From NCBI RefSeq assembly GCF_003122385.1, contig NZ_CP029255.1, positions 4,650,001-4,714,000 on the forward strand: DNA of 64,000 nucleotides, given 5' to 3'. Source of the DNA: Flavobacterium crocinum (GTDB lineage: Bacteria; Bacteroidota; Bacteroidia; Flavobacteriales; Flavobacteriaceae). Position numbers and translations under genes: made by a program. Below the pieces are notes generated by a model that saw nothing but the letters and a program-made list of their open reading frames with translations, searched no databases and was not told the origin of the DNA. Below, piece after piece: positions 36,583 to 46,522 of this stretch (position 1 is the stretch's first letter; the number at the start of each line of letters is the position of its first letter).

Positions 36583-38574
36583 TTATTTTTTCTCAGCTTT
36601 TAAATAGTCAACGATAATCGAAATTTCATCAACCAATTCGCTTGGGCTTCCAAAATAACCATTAGACATCCATCTTAAATTTCCATTTTGGTCGATAATC
36701 ATTTTTTCAGGAATTCCAGAGAAGTGAAATGCTTTTGAATACTTGTCATAAACCGCATCGAATTTTCCTGTTTTTGGATTTTTACTATCATACAGAATTG
36801 TAAAATCAAAACCTTTTTCTTTAATAAAAGCCTGAGTCTGCGCTTTAAAATCTTTAATGTATTCCATTGTATCTACAAAATAGAATTTCACATTATCATC
36901 GGCTTTGTATTTGTTTACTGCCATATTCATTCCTGGCATTGCATTTTTACAAGGTCCGCACCACATCGCCCAGAAATCTAAAACTACAATTTTACCTTTT
37001 TGATCGGCTAATTTTACTTTTCCGCCACGGCTGCTTTCCATTTCAAATCCATCAATTGGAAGATTGATTAATTCTGAGATTAATTTCTTTTTATGCTCTT
37101 CATTTTTATCTGCTTTTAAAGAATTTAAGTAAGTCTCGAAATCAGCTTCTTTTTTACCTTCTTTTAAATACAAATCTTTTAAAGTTGCAATTATTACAGG
37201 CGTAACTTGGTTTTGTTTTGCTGCTTCTAAAATATAAGCTTTAGCTTCTTCGGTCTTTCCTTCTCTTAAAAGCATTCTTGAATATACTTCGTTATAAGAA
37301 GCATTTTTAAACTGCATTACAGGTTTTATTTTGTCCAAATATTTTCTTTCTAAATCATAATTTTTGAAAATTTCCTGAAGTTTTGCATACGTAAAAAACT
37401 CTCTAGCTCCAAAGTTCAAACATTGCTCCTGCCATTCTTTCAATGATAATTTCTGTGCATATTCCTTTGGAACAACTGCTTCTCTACTTTCTAATTCAGG
37501 ATAAATTACATCTGCATATTTTTTTAATGTTTCTAAAGAGGCTTTTTCGCTTCCTTCCTGATCTCTGTCAAAAGGAATAGATACTAAATGCCAAGCATAA
37601 TCTAATACAATTCCGTATGACGCTTTCTTTACATTGTTGATTGCATAATTGTAATCTTTGTTTTTTACGATATAATTGTAAGCAATGGCTTTGTACATTT
37701 TATCGTAAAAAAGTGCTTCTGTATCAGTAACTACATCTTGAAAGTTACTTTGCGGAAAGTTTTTCTCAAAGGCATTGTATAAAGCTACTTTTTTATTGAA
37801 ATCAGCCTCATTGAATATTTTTTTAATCTCTAAATCACGAGCCCAAACGCCATTTGGATATTTAGTCACTAAAACCTTTTGAACAGAATCTGTGAAGGCT
37901 TTATTGGCTGGTTGCGGCATTAAACCTAATGTTTTCTGAATTTGATACTGTGTGACGTTGCTTAAGTTATTTTCACTCAAAATAAAACGAAGTTCTTTCT
38001 TGAAAATCGGTGACACATCTCCTTCAGTTGACTGTTGTTTGAATTTTAAACCATAAGAGAAAACATTTTTACGTGTTTCAGGATGGTATTGCAATTCGTA
38101 TTTAATCCACATCAAACCTACTTCATCTCTTATATAAGCACTATCGTGCACGACATTTGGAACTTCATCCATAAATGCTCTGCTTCGTAAAAGTCCCCAG
38201 CCTGTGTAAGCTCCTGGAACTTGTGCAAACATATAAGCATGAGGCATTTTTTCTCCTCTATCTACGATGGTATCCGATTTAAAAACACAGTTGATAAAAG
38301 AAGCATGATCTGAAAGCTTCATTTTTGCAGTCCATTTTTTATCTCCGTCAGCTTTCAAAGTGATATCGTTTATAAGCCATTTAAAGTTATCATAAGTATA
38401 TACGACTACGTTTACATATTTCGCATTGGAAAGCGGTCCATTAGACGCATCATACGTTAATGTAACCTCGTCTCCTGGATTTGGATGTTCTGGCGAAAGC
38501 TTAATCGCCATTTCTTGAGCAAATAAAGTGGTAGTGATACTAAAAAGAAATAGTATCAGTTTGATATTTTTCAT
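36583..38574 (-). CDS. Exported TlpA-like thioredoxin-domain protein
   Basis: A 663-residue exported protein: signal peptide (TLFAQ), an N-terminal Ig-like beta domain (~20-190), an alpha-helical repeat-like middle (~200-490) and a C-terminal TlpA/ResA-type redoxin with the active site WCGPC (CGPC at 539-542) and a cis-Pro in FSGIPEKMII. It likely reduces or isomerises thiols in the periplasm. It sits 64 bp after SusD in the same direction, a combination that recurs in Bacteroidota SusCD operons not associated with glycoside hydrolases. A hairpin in that gap (38595-38622) may modulate expression. Confidence 0.9.
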   Translation of the reverse strand: MKNIKLILFLFSITTTLFAQEMAIKLSPEHPNPGDEVTLTYDASNGPLSNAKYVNVVVYTYDNFKWLINDITLKADGDKKWTAKMKLSDHASFINCVFKSDTIVDRGEKMPHAYMFAQVPGAYTGWGLLRSRAFMDEVPNVVHDSAYIRDEVGLMWIKYELQYHPETRKNVFSYGLKFKQQSTEGDVSPIFKKELRFILSENNLSNVTQYQIQKTLGLMPQPANKAFTDSVQKVLVTKYPNGVWARDLEIKKIFNEADFNKKVALYNAFEKNFPQSNFQDVVTDTEALFYDKMYKAIAYNYIVKNKDYNYAINNVKKASYGIVLDYAWHLVSIPFDRDQEGSEKASLETLKKYADVIYPELESREAVVPKEYAQKLSLKEWQEQCLNFGAREFFTYAKLQEIFKNYDLERKYLDKIKPVMQFKNASYNEVYSRMLLREGKTEEAKAYILEAAKQNQVTPVIIATLKDLYLKEGKKEADFETYLNSLKADKNEEHKKKLISELINLPIDGFEMESSRGGKVKLADQKGKIVVLDFWAMWCGPCKNAMPGMNMAVNKYKADDNVKFYFVDTMEYIKDFKAQTQAFIKEKGFDFTILYDSKNPKTGKFDAVYDKYSKAFHFSGIPEKMIIDQNGNLRWMSNGYFGSPSELVDEISIIVDYLKAEKK

Positions 38575-38594
38575 GTCTGTTATTTTTTGATTTT

Positions 38595-38622
38595 AGTGCA
38601 CTCAAAGAATGATGAGTGCACT
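38595..38622. other. Hairpin between SusD and TlpA-like genes
   Basis: A 10-bp perfect stem AGTGCACTCA/TGAGTGCACT with an 8-nt loop begins 16 nt past the SusD stop. No T-run follows on the minus strand, so it is more likely an mRNA processing or stabilising hairpin than a terminator. Confidence 0.55.
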
Positions 38623-38638
38623 TTTATGAGTAATCTAA

Positions 38639-40036
38639 TTATGGATTCTTTTGTAAGTTTGGAGCGTAATCGTAATAAATTGGAGCATACGGCATTTGGT
38701 AACGATCGCTGTTTGGAGCAAGTGTAAATGTTTGTCCTGCAAAAGTATGTGTAATAGTTCTAGCAAATTCAGGTTCTTTGTTCAATCGTTTCAAATCAAA
38801 CCATCTAAAATTGCCATGTCCCATTAATTCTCTTCGTCTTTCTGCCAACACTTTAATTAAAGCATCTTTACTATCTGTTGCTGTCATGGCAACATATTCT
38901 GTAGCTCTAAATCTCTTTTGTCTTAACTTATTTATTTCAGTCATTGCCAAATCTCCTGAACCTGCCCTTGCAAGACATTCAGCTTTGATTAGCATCATCT
39001 CTGGTACTGTTGGCCCTCCGTTTCGGCTTTCTCCTGTTAAACCTTCTTTAGCATAAGTTCTTCCTATTGTATAATCAGAACTAAAAGTACTGGTTGGCTG
39101 TGTAAACAATACATAACGCAAATCATTAGTATCAAATGAATCTATTAATTCATTACTTAATGATAAAATTTGCGGTGCATAAGTTAACGAAGAATATCCG
39201 TTCCACTTTGATAAAATTAATTCTCTATCCAGTCTTCTGGTTGGAAAAGCACTAAACTCGTAATCTTCCAGATTGTTTAATGTACTTTGAATTGCTAATG
39301 ACTTTTCTGCATTTTCTAAAGCTAAAGGATAATTACGCATATACAAATACGTTCTTGCTAAAAGTGCATAAGCCGAGGCTCTCGAAGGAAACGCAACATT
39401 GTTACCCGAATTAATTGGTTTTAACCCTGAATTTACAGCATCGTTTAAATCACTTAAAATAATATCGTATGCATTTTGAACAGTACTTCTTCTGATATTG
39501 TCTGAAACTGTTGGAGTTGTAAAAAGAACAATTCCCAGATCTGTTGCTGCTGTAGTGGCATCATAAGCTTTTCCAAAAGCATTTACCAAAGTTAAAAAGA
39601 TAAAAGCGCGATGTACTTGTGCTTCACCTTTAATGGCTAGTTTTTGAGCTTCTGTTCCTTCTTTACTTTGCATTACTTCATTGATCACAATATTAGCATT
39701 GTACAAAGCACTATACATGCTATTCATATTATAATCTAATTCACCATCAAAATAAATTTGATCTGCCCACTTGTATTGATTCACAAAAGGACGATTGTAA
39801 TCTGAAGCACTTAATGCAGTCGTCTGCGCTTCATTTTGAAAACTTATATCATCTGATGCTACATCTAAAGCTCCATAATTTATGTCAAATGCATATGTAT
39901 TATTTAATAGATATCTGTAGTTTTCAGTTTCTTCGGGTATTAATCTACCCTCGGTTTTGATATCAACGTAATTATCACAGCTCAAAACAACTGCTCCTAA
40001 AGCTATTATCGTGATGTATTTTAAATATTTTTTCAT
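38639..40036 (-). CDS. SusD/RagB-family outer-membrane substrate-binding lipoprotein
   Basis: A SusD-like surface lipoprotein that captures substrate for its SusC partner. The lipobox is AVVLSC (Cys about 19). It has the family features: N-terminal TPR-like helices, VIMQSKEGTEAQKLAIKGEAQVHRAFIFLTLVNAFG, RASAYALLARTYLYMRNYPLALENAEKSL and the C-terminal LIKVLAERRRELMGHGNFRWFDLKRLN. The start at 40036 lies 10 bp after the SusC stop and gives a normal signal peptide; a longer frame from 40069 would overlap SusC. The ligand cannot be told from sequence, and no carbohydrate enzyme is in this operon. Confidence 0.95.
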   Translation of the reverse strand: MKKYLKYITIIALGAVVLSCDNYVDIKTEGRLIPEETENYRYLLNNTYAFDINYGALDVASDDISFQNEAQTTALSASDYNRPFVNQYKWADQIYFDGELDYNMNSMYSALYNANIVINEVMQSKEGTEAQKLAIKGEAQVHRAFIFLTLVNAFGKAYDATTAATDLGIVLFTTPTVSDNIRRSTVQNAYDIILSDLNDAVNSGLKPINSGNNVAFPSRASAYALLARTYLYMRNYPLALENAEKSLAIQSTLNNLEDYEFSAFPTRRLDRELILSKWNGYSSLTYAPQILSLSNELIDSFDTNDLRYVLFTQPTSTFSSDYTIGRTYAKEGLTGESRNGGPTVPEMMLIKAECLARAGSGDLAMTEINKLRQKRFRATEYVAMTATDSKDALIKVLAERRRELMGHGNFRWFDLKRLNKEPEFARTITHTFAGQTFTLAPNSDRYQMPYAPIYYDYAPNLQKNP

Positions 40037-40046
40037 CTTTAAAAAA

Positions 40047-43000
40047 TTAAAAATTAACATTAAAACCAATTGAATACATGGCCATTGCCGGCAATTTCAT
40101 GTTAGTTCCCGTGTAAGGTAAAAAGTCAGGATCTAAACCGTCTTTGTTTTTTCTCCAGAAGAAACCAAGATTTCTAGCTGTAAAAGTTACCGAAGCACCT
40201 GTTATAGAACCTCTGTTGATTAAGTCATTTAAATCGTATTTTAGCGAAAGCTCTCTAAAACGAATATGGTCTCCTTCCATAATACGGTTATCTGAAGACA
40301 AATACCTCACAAGACTAGTACCAGATGAACCCACAATTCCTGGAACTGACGTAGTAGCCTCATCTCCTGGGGTTCTCCATCTCTGGTCAATATCCGTATT
40401 TAAATCGTATCTGCTAAATCTTCCTGATCTGTCTACATAACCTCCATAAGTTGGTTTAAACATTACATAATCAAATTTGTAAGTTGCCAAAATATATAAT
40501 GACAATTTTTTATACGTAAAGGTGTGGCTAAAACTTCCAAAATATGATGGGATATTGGTTCCCATGTATTTCATATCCTCAATGTCTTTTAAAGAAGTAA
40601 AAGAGTTTACAATATTACCAGACTTATCATATACCTGAGTTCTACCAGTTGCATCTAATCCTGCTGATCTAAAAGCAAAGACACTGCCCAATGGATAACC
40701 TTCAACTGGCGGTGTTCCACCTGATCCATTTAAATACTGACTGAAATTTTGAAAACGAGAATCGGTTACTTCCGTAGTATTGTATGTAACTACAAGACCA
40801 GCATTCCAAGAAAAATCTTTTGCTTTTAGAATAGTTCCGTTTAAACTTAAATCGACACCATTTCCAGATAATGTTGCTGCATTTTGTGTTAACGAGTTAT
40901 TTTGAACTCCGTAAAATGGAGAAATTGGGAACTCTACGATCAAATCTTTACTATTCTTTTTATAATATTCTACAGTACCGCTTAATCTACTGTTTAAGAT
41001 AGAGAAATCTACTCCTAAGTTTAAGATTGCTGTTTTTTCCCAACGTAAATTAGGATTTGCCGGCTTACTTATTGAAGCATAAGGCAGCTGTGAAAAACTA
41101 TCTAAATTATTTAAAGTTATATTGGTAAAAGGAAAGACTTCCATATTAATATTACCATTGTAACCATAACTGGCTCTTAAACTTAAGCTATTAAATAAGT
41201 TACTGTCTTTTAGGAAAGATTCTTCTTTAATATTCCATCTTGCTCCTGTTGACCATAAAGGTGTTCTTCGTAGTTTTTTATCTACTCCAAAATTGTTGTA
41301 GTCATCTAAACGGGCACTTCCTGTAAGTGTATATTTGTTCTTATAAGTATAGCCTGCATTTGCATAATACGATAAAAATCTTCTTCGAACATCTTTATGC
41401 TCGTTACCATATTGCAGCGTGTAGTTGTATCCGTTTACATCAACATAATTTAACGACGGAAGATCTACAGAAGTCTGCGTTTTTGGATTATATCCAAATA
41501 ATGTTCTACTGTCTTGACTTTCTCTCGTTTCTCTTGCTTCAATACCTGCCATTGCGTTAATCAAATGATCCTGACCAATTATACCATCATAATTTAACTG
41601 TCCTCTCATCGTGTAACTGCTCGTTCCAAATTCGTTATTTTGATAAATACCTCCTAGCGGAATTGCATGTACTAAATCACCATTACTGTTTATAGATGTT
41701 GCCGAATTGATTCTATCACGTGCATAAAAAGTATTTTCATTGAACATATTATCATTTGATGTGCGTCCATTTTCTATTGAATAAGTTCCTACAGCATCTA
41801 AACCTTTTAATAAAGGAGCAGTAGCCGAAATGGTAGCTCCAAAATTTAATTCGCTTGATGACTTATCACTATTGTTCAATTCATCTATATAATTGTAAGT
41901 CCATGGTAAATACCCCTGTTGCTCCAACGCCATAGTTTGTGCACTATAATAACGGTGGTAATAATTTACTGAATTTCCATCCTCTCCAACAATTTGATCG
42001 TAAGGCAATAACGTATTTGCTGAAATTCCTAATGGAGAAAGTCCTAAAGCATTCATATTGTATTTAAAAATAGAACCTCTCAAGCTTGTGTTCATTTTTA
42101 AATAATTGAAAAGCTTAAAGTCCTGATTTGATAACAAAGTCAAACGTTGTCCGCTATTTCCTTTTGATTGAGTTTCTTCTTTAGAATACGATCCAGACAT
42201 GAAATAAGAGTAATCATTTTGTGCACCACTAAACGATAAATTATAATTTTGAGTGGATGATGCTTGGAGCAAATACTGTTCTGTCTGTCCATAAGTATTA
42301 CGATTACGCAATATATCTAAGCCGGCGTTTCTCTGAGCTTCAGAGATTGCACCGCGTTTGTATTGAAACATCAAGTCCATTCCCTGACTAATAGGAGGAG
42401 CTAACATATACGTTATACTTGCCGGATCTGTAACCAAATTTTTATCTACAAATTCCTGTTCTAAATTTAAAACCTGAGCTGAATTCATTAATGGAAGTTT
42501 TGATAAGGAAGGCTTATTCGAAAAACCATAATTTTGAGAAAAATTGATTCTCGTTTGTCCCTGCTTTCCTTTTTTAGTATCAATTACCATTACTCCGTTT
42601 GCCGCTCTTGCACCGTAAATAGAAGCCGAAGCTGCATCTTTTAAGAAAGTAATTTTCTCAATATCATTCGGATTTATCGTTCTGATATCTAATTCTGTAG
42701 GCGTACCATCAAGTACAATTAATGGCATTGCATTAGACCCTGTTATACCTTCAAAAGTAGATTTTCCTCTAATGGCAAGATTATAACTATTTCTGCCTTG
42801 ACCATCTCCATATGTAGTTCCATAAACAAAAGTGTTATCAGAATCCTGAATATTTAATTGCAGACCAGCAACCTGCCCTTCTAATCTATGAAGCACATTG
42901 TTTACAGGAACTTTTTCTAAATCTTTGGCTGTAATTGCAACATAAGATCCTGTAGAGCGCTCTCTATCAATTTTTTGATATCCTGTAGAAACAATCTTTA

Positions 43001-43640
43001 CTTCATCAAGCTTGCTAACATCTTCCAATAAAACTGGATTGATAATCAAACTATCCGTAACAGTAACCTCTGTTTTTTTGTATCCTAAATACTCAAAAAC
43101 AAGAACATCGCCTTTTTTAGCCATGATTTCATAAGAACCATCAAAATTGGTAATAGCACCATCTTTAGTTCCCTTTACCCAAACAGTTGCTCCAATTAAA
43201 TATTCTTTTTTCGAATTGGTAACAACTCCTTTAATCTTTATTTTTTCTTCTAATACAGAAGTTTGGTTTGTTTTTACTTTTGGATTTAATGCAATAACAA
43301 TCAATTTGTTATTTACAAATTCTGCTTTATAATCGTCACCAATTAATTCTTTGATAACAGCCATAACATCGGCTTTATTTGCAGAAATATTTACTCTTCT
43401 CTGAGCATCAAATACATCATCACTGTAGAAAAACTCTACATTGGTTTTTCTTGTAATTGTTTTTAAAACGGCAGATACAGATTGGTTTCTTGCATTTATA
43501 GTTACCTTTTGCGCATAGGCAAAAGCGACTATATTAAAAAGAAATATCGATAATATTAGGGATTTCTTCATTAGGTCAAGAAATTTATCCCAAAGCGCGG
43601 ATTTTACCCCACAATCTTTTGCGGATAGGTTTTTTTTCAT
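40047..43640 (-). CDS. SusC-family TonB-dependent transducer with STN domain
   Basis: A ~1197-residue outer-membrane receptor. After a long signal segment (MKKNLSAKDCGVKSALWDKF, then LSIFLFNIVAFAYAQ) comes an STN secretin/TonB domain (VTINARNQSVSAVLKTITRK), which contacts a FecR anti-sigma, then a CarboxypepD-like domain (GVVTNSKKEYLIGATVWVKG), a plug with NAMPLIVLDGTPTELD and ASIYGARAANGVMVIDTKKG, and a barrel ending GFNVNF. The start at 43640 is supported by TTTTAAAAGT upstream and by the common MKKNLSA-type N-terminus of STN-SusC proteins; a frame from 43721 is longer. With FecR and sigma upstream it forms a trans-envelope signalling importer. Confidence 0.94.
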   Translation of the reverse strand: MKKNLSAKDCGVKSALWDKFLDLMKKSLILSIFLFNIVAFAYAQKVTINARNQSVSAVLKTITRKTNVEFFYSDDVFDAQRRVNISANKADVMAVIKELIGDDYKAEFVNNKLIVIALNPKVKTNQTSVLEEKIKIKGVVTNSKKEYLIGATVWVKGTKDGAITNFDGSYEIMAKKGDVLVFEYLGYKKTEVTVTDSLIINPVLLEDVSKLDEVKIVSTGYQKIDRERSTGSYVAITAKDLEKVPVNNVLHRLEGQVAGLQLNIQDSDNTFVYGTTYGDGQGRNSYNLAIRGKSTFEGITGSNAMPLIVLDGTPTELDIRTINPNDIEKITFLKDAASASIYGARAANGVMVIDTKKGKQGQTRINFSQNYGFSNKPSLSKLPLMNSAQVLNLEQEFVDKNLVTDPASITYMLAPPISQGMDLMFQYKRGAISEAQRNAGLDILRNRNTYGQTEQYLLQASSTQNYNLSFSGAQNDYSYFMSGSYSKEETQSKGNSGQRLTLLSNQDFKLFNYLKMNTSLRGSIFKYNMNALGLSPLGISANTLLPYDQIVGEDGNSVNYYHRYYSAQTMALEQQGYLPWTYNYIDELNNSDKSSSELNFGATISATAPLLKGLDAVGTYSIENGRTSNDNMFNENTFYARDRINSATSINSNGDLVHAIPLGGIYQNNEFGTSSYTMRGQLNYDGIIGQDHLINAMAGIEARETRESQDSRTLFGYNPKTQTSVDLPSLNYVDVNGYNYTLQYGNEHKDVRRRFLSYYANAGYTYKNKYTLTGSARLDDYNNFGVDKKLRRTPLWSTGARWNIKEESFLKDSNLFNSLSLRASYGYNGNINMEVFPFTNITLNNLDSFSQLPYASISKPANPNLRWEKTAILNLGVDFSILNSRLSGTVEYYKKNSKDLIVEFPISPFYGVQNNSLTQNAATLSGNGVDLSLNGTILKAKDFSWNAGLVVTYNTTEVTDSRFQNFSQYLNGSGGTPPVEGYPLGSVFAFRSAGLDATGRTQVYDKSGNIVNSFTSLKDIEDMKYMGTNIPSYFGSFSHTFTYKKLSLYILATYKFDYVMFKPTYGGYVDRSGRFSRYDLNTDIDQRWRTPGDEATTSVPGIVGSSGTSLVRYLSSDNRIMEGDHIRFRELSLKYDLNDLINRGSITGASVTFTARNLGFFWRKNKDGLDPDFLPYTGTNMKLPAMAMYSIGFNVNF

Positions 43641-43741
43641 ACTTTTAAAATGTTTTGGTTGGTTAATGGATTTCGAACTCTTTTTGTCGACTGAACAAAT
43701 ACTCGCCGGGAAATACTGCAATATTTTCCGGTTTTCTTTTT

Positions 43742-44944
43742 TTACTTACTTACGGTTACTTCATACGTTTGGTTTACTTTGGTTATTTTATATTTAACAT
43801 TGGATGATTTACTAATAATATCCAGAAAATGATCAATCGGTTCATCTTTTAAAACAATTCCCGTAAACTTAATCTGCTCTAATGCCTTTTGTTCGAACTT
43901 CACATTAAAGTTGTACCATCTTGCCATTTTGGTCAAAATGTTTTTCAGGTTTTCATTTTCAAAATAGAATTTACCGTCTTTCCAAGCTGTATAAGCTGAC
44001 GGATCAACTTCAACCACTCTCAAAGCTTCGTTTTTAACTCTTGCCTGTTGTCCTGGTTGTAAAATAGTTTCTTCTGCTGGCTTAGATTTACTGATGTCAG
44101 AGACTTTTACTTTTCCTTCCGTAAGTGTCGTTTCAAAGTTTTTGTCTTCTTCATAGGCGCTAACATTAAAATGCGTTCCTAAAACCGTAACATTTCCGGA
44201 TTTTGTTTTTACTGTAAAAGGACTATGCGTATTTTTAGTTACTTCAAAATAGGCTTCTCCTTCAAGGGTTACTGTTCTTTTGTTTCCGCTAAATTCTACA
44301 GGATATTTTAAAGAGGATTTGGAGTTCAGCCAGACTTTTGTTCCGTCTGAAAGACTTACAGCATAAATACCGCCGACAGGAACAATTAAAGTATTATCTC
44401 CAGTAGAAACTACACCTTTTAAATCTTTAGCATCATAAACCAAAACTTTGTTTACGTTGGAAATAACTCCATTTTTAGAAACGATTTTCTCTTTTTTCGG
44501 TTCTAAAGAAACTACTGTTCCGTCAGCCAAAACTAAAGTCGGATTGTTATATTTTGGTTCAATACTTTTTACAACTACTTCCTGATTCTTTGAAGTTTCT
44601 CCATTATTCATATAAAAGAAAACAGAAGTGATTCCTGCAAGAAACACCAAAATAGCGGCGTACTTCCAAAATCTTTTATAATTGAAAAGAGAGATTACAG
44701 GCGAATCTTCAAAACCAAGTTTTTCTTTGATTCTTTCGAATGCTGCGTCAGTATCAATAGATTTGTAAAATCTTTCTTTTGATTTTAAAGTTTCTAAATC
44801 AATAACTTTCTGATAATATTCTTGATTTTCGGGTACAGAAAGCCACTCTTGCAAAAGAGCATTTTCTTCAATCGATAATTCTCCTACAAGCAATTGTTTT
44901 CTTATAAGAGCTGCGATTATAATTTCTTTCTTTCCTTGGGACAT
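43742..44944 (-). CDS. FecR-family anti-sigma regulator
   Basis: A 400-residue single-pass inner-membrane protein. The N-terminal cytoplasmic ~85 residues would hold the sigma factor, a transmembrane segment follows (~90-110, YAAILVFLAGITSVFFYM), then the periplasmic FecR domain (VGGIYAVSLSDGTKVWLNSKSSLKYP, VTLEGEAYFEV, VTVLGTHFNVSAY) and a DUF4974-type C-terminal domain (FENENLKNILTKMARWYNF) that receives the STN signal. It is 101 bp upstream of the SusC gene and 100 bp after the sigma gene. Confidence 0.95.
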   Translation of the reverse strand: MSQGKKEIIIAALIRKQLLVGELSIEENALLQEWLSVPENQEYYQKVIDLETLKSKERFYKSIDTDAAFERIKEKLGFEDSPVISLFNYKRFWKYAAILVFLAGITSVFFYMNNGETSKNQEVVVKSIEPKYNNPTLVLADGTVVSLEPKKEKIVSKNGVISNVNKVLVYDAKDLKGVVSTGDNTLIVPVGGIYAVSLSDGTKVWLNSKSSLKYPVEFSGNKRTVTLEGEAYFEVTKNTHSPFTVKTKSGNVTVLGTHFNVSAYEEDKNFETTLTEGKVKVSDISKSKPAEETILQPGQQARVKNEALRVVEVDPSAYTAWKDGKFYFENENLKNILTKMARWYNFNVKFEQKALEQIKFTGIVLKDEPIDHFLDIISKSSNVKYKITKVNQTYEVTVSK

Positions 44945-45044
44945 ATTTTTTGATATTAAGTGTCGGTTATTAACAGTTTAAGTAAATGTTATATAACTAA
45001 GAGTATGAAATATCAAAAATGGGTGGAAAGAATTTTGATTTTTT

Positions 45045-45611
45045 TTAAAGAAAAAGCAAAATAAATAAAAGTTCGGAGTGATTTTTAAGTTTTTCCTTCA
45101 ATAATTCTATGGCGCGGGCACGTTGTGACTTCACTGTATTAACGGAAATATTAAGCTGATCGGCTATGTCTTTATACTTCATCCCTTCCAGACAGGAAAG
45201 TTCAAAAACTTCTTTGCATTTTTCCGGCAAGGAATTTAAAGCGTCTATTAAAGTGGAATATAATTCTTCTTCCAGAATATTAAAATCAAACTCTATAGTC
45301 TCGTCTGAAAGTTTATGATCTAATTCGACTACTTTTTGTTCTTTTTTTAAAGCCAATAAAGAACCATTGCGAACCATGGTGTATAAGTACGATTTGACAT
45401 CGACTATTTTTTCGAACTTGATTCGGTTTTCCCAAAGTTGCAACATGACGTTTTCTACCACTTCTTCGGCAAGAAAATTATCTTTTACAAAAGTGAAACT
45501 ATAGCTCACAAGACGTGGATACAAAGAATAAAATAGTTCTTTGTAATACGTTTCATCAATTCTGATATTTTCTTGTTCTGAGCTGATTTTCGTCTTCCTT
45601 TCTTTGCGCAA
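45045..45611 (-). CDS. ECF RNA polymerase sigma-70 factor
   Basis: A ~188-residue ECF sigma with region 2 (YPRLVSYSFTFVKDNFLAEEVVENVMLQLWEN) and region 4 (LPEKCKEVFELSCLEGMKYKDIADQLNISVNTVKSQRARAIELL). It likely drives the FecR-SusC-SusD genes and its own gene when the STN receptor is occupied. There is no ATG near the expected N-terminus: the first in-frame methionine is about residue 60, inside region 2. A TTG at 45609-45611 is the only conventional start after the upstream in-frame TAA, so I use it. It overlaps a TATATTTG sequence that looks like a Bacteroidota -7 element, which leaves the true start uncertain. Confidence 0.9.
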   Translation of the reverse strand: MRKERKTKISSEQENIRIDETYYKELFYSLYPRLVSYSFTFVKDNFLAEEVVENVMLQLWENRIKFEKIVDVKSYLYTMVRNGSLLALKKEQKVVELDHKLSDETIEFDFNILEEELYSTLIDALNSLPEKCKEVFELSCLEGMKYKDIADQLNISVNTVKSQRARAIELLKEKLKNHSELLFILLFL

Positions 45612-45826
45612 ATATAAATTTTATATCAACAAATCATCATTTTTACCAAATAATTATCATCAAATTCCTTAAACCACTGCAAAAAAGTAAGAATAAAATG
45701 CTGATTTGTATTTTTTATCATTTGATGTTTTCTACTAATTGTCTTCAAAAAAAATCTTCTTTTTCTATTTACGTCAAAACAGGATGTCTTAGTTTTTTAG
45801 AAAAAGACAATCTTATAATCAATACT

Positions 45827-46474
45827 TTATCTAATGAGAATATTTTTTAGTTTGGAGACAAAAATTAAAACATAAGACAAAACCACAAATGCTAGTAAAA
45901 CAAATAATCCGTTGGTCATGGCTGTGGGAAAACCCAATTTTACGGCATCAATAAAAGGATAAGGATAAAAATCGGTGTAAATACCATGAAATAAGGTATA
46001 AACAACATAAATTATTGGGTAAATCAGCCAAAGCAGAATAGTTTTCAGAGAAATCTTTTCTAAATCAACATAAAAAAGCCAGTAAAAGAAAAACAAAACG
46101 GGCACAACCGTATGGAAAATTTCACTGACAATACTGTGAAGTCCTTTTAATTCGACAACTTGGCGAAGCAGTAAATTAAAAACGAGTCCGACAATTATAA
46201 TGTAAACTGTTATAGCGGTAATTGTTGTAGTTTTTCTGAAAAAAGCACTTATCTTAAATCTTCTTCCGAACAGATTAAAGGCACTGCAGATAAAAACAAT
46301 CGAATTAGTCAAAATGGTAAAGAAACTGAAAAAACGAACCAACACACCAAAAAGCGTAAATTCTGAATTCTCTAATAATAAATAAAACTGTGTTGGAAGT
46401 GCGTAAAGTTCAAGAGCTAAAATAATACCCATTAGAACTTCACTCCCTATTTTTGTGGTATTTTCTCTTTCCAT
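45827..46474 (-). CDS. Pr6Pr-like integral membrane protein
   Basis: A 215-residue protein with six hydrophobic segments and no signal peptide. Motifs such as FFSFFTILTNSIVFICSAF, EIFHTVVPVLFFFYWLFYV and FLIYPIIYVVYTLFHGIYTDFYPYPFID-like strings (here WLIYPIIYVVYTLFHG) match the Pr6Pr/FAR-17a-AIG1-like membrane family. The physiological role in bacteria is not known. It stands alone, 48 bp from the next gene's stop on the left and 215 bp from the sigma gene. Confidence 0.8.
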   Translation of the reverse strand: MERENTTKIGSEVLMGIILALELYALPTQFYLLLENSEFTLFGVLVRFFSFFTILTNSIVFICSAFNLFGRRFKISAFFRKTTTITAITVYIIIVGLVFNLLLRQVVELKGLHSIVSEIFHTVVPVLFFFYWLFYVDLEKISLKTILLWLIYPIIYVVYTLFHGIYTDFYPYPFIDAVKLGFPTAMTNGLFVLLAFVVLSYVLIFVSKLKNILIR

Positions 46475-46522
46475 AATTTACTTCATGTATGGACACTAAA
46501 GTAGGAATTTCAGTCGAAACTT

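Noticed and set aside
45609..45616. TATATTTG as the promoter -7 element of the sigma gene
   Set aside because: It coincides with the only possible start codon and no TTG/TTTG element lies at the expected spacing; kept only as an oddity.
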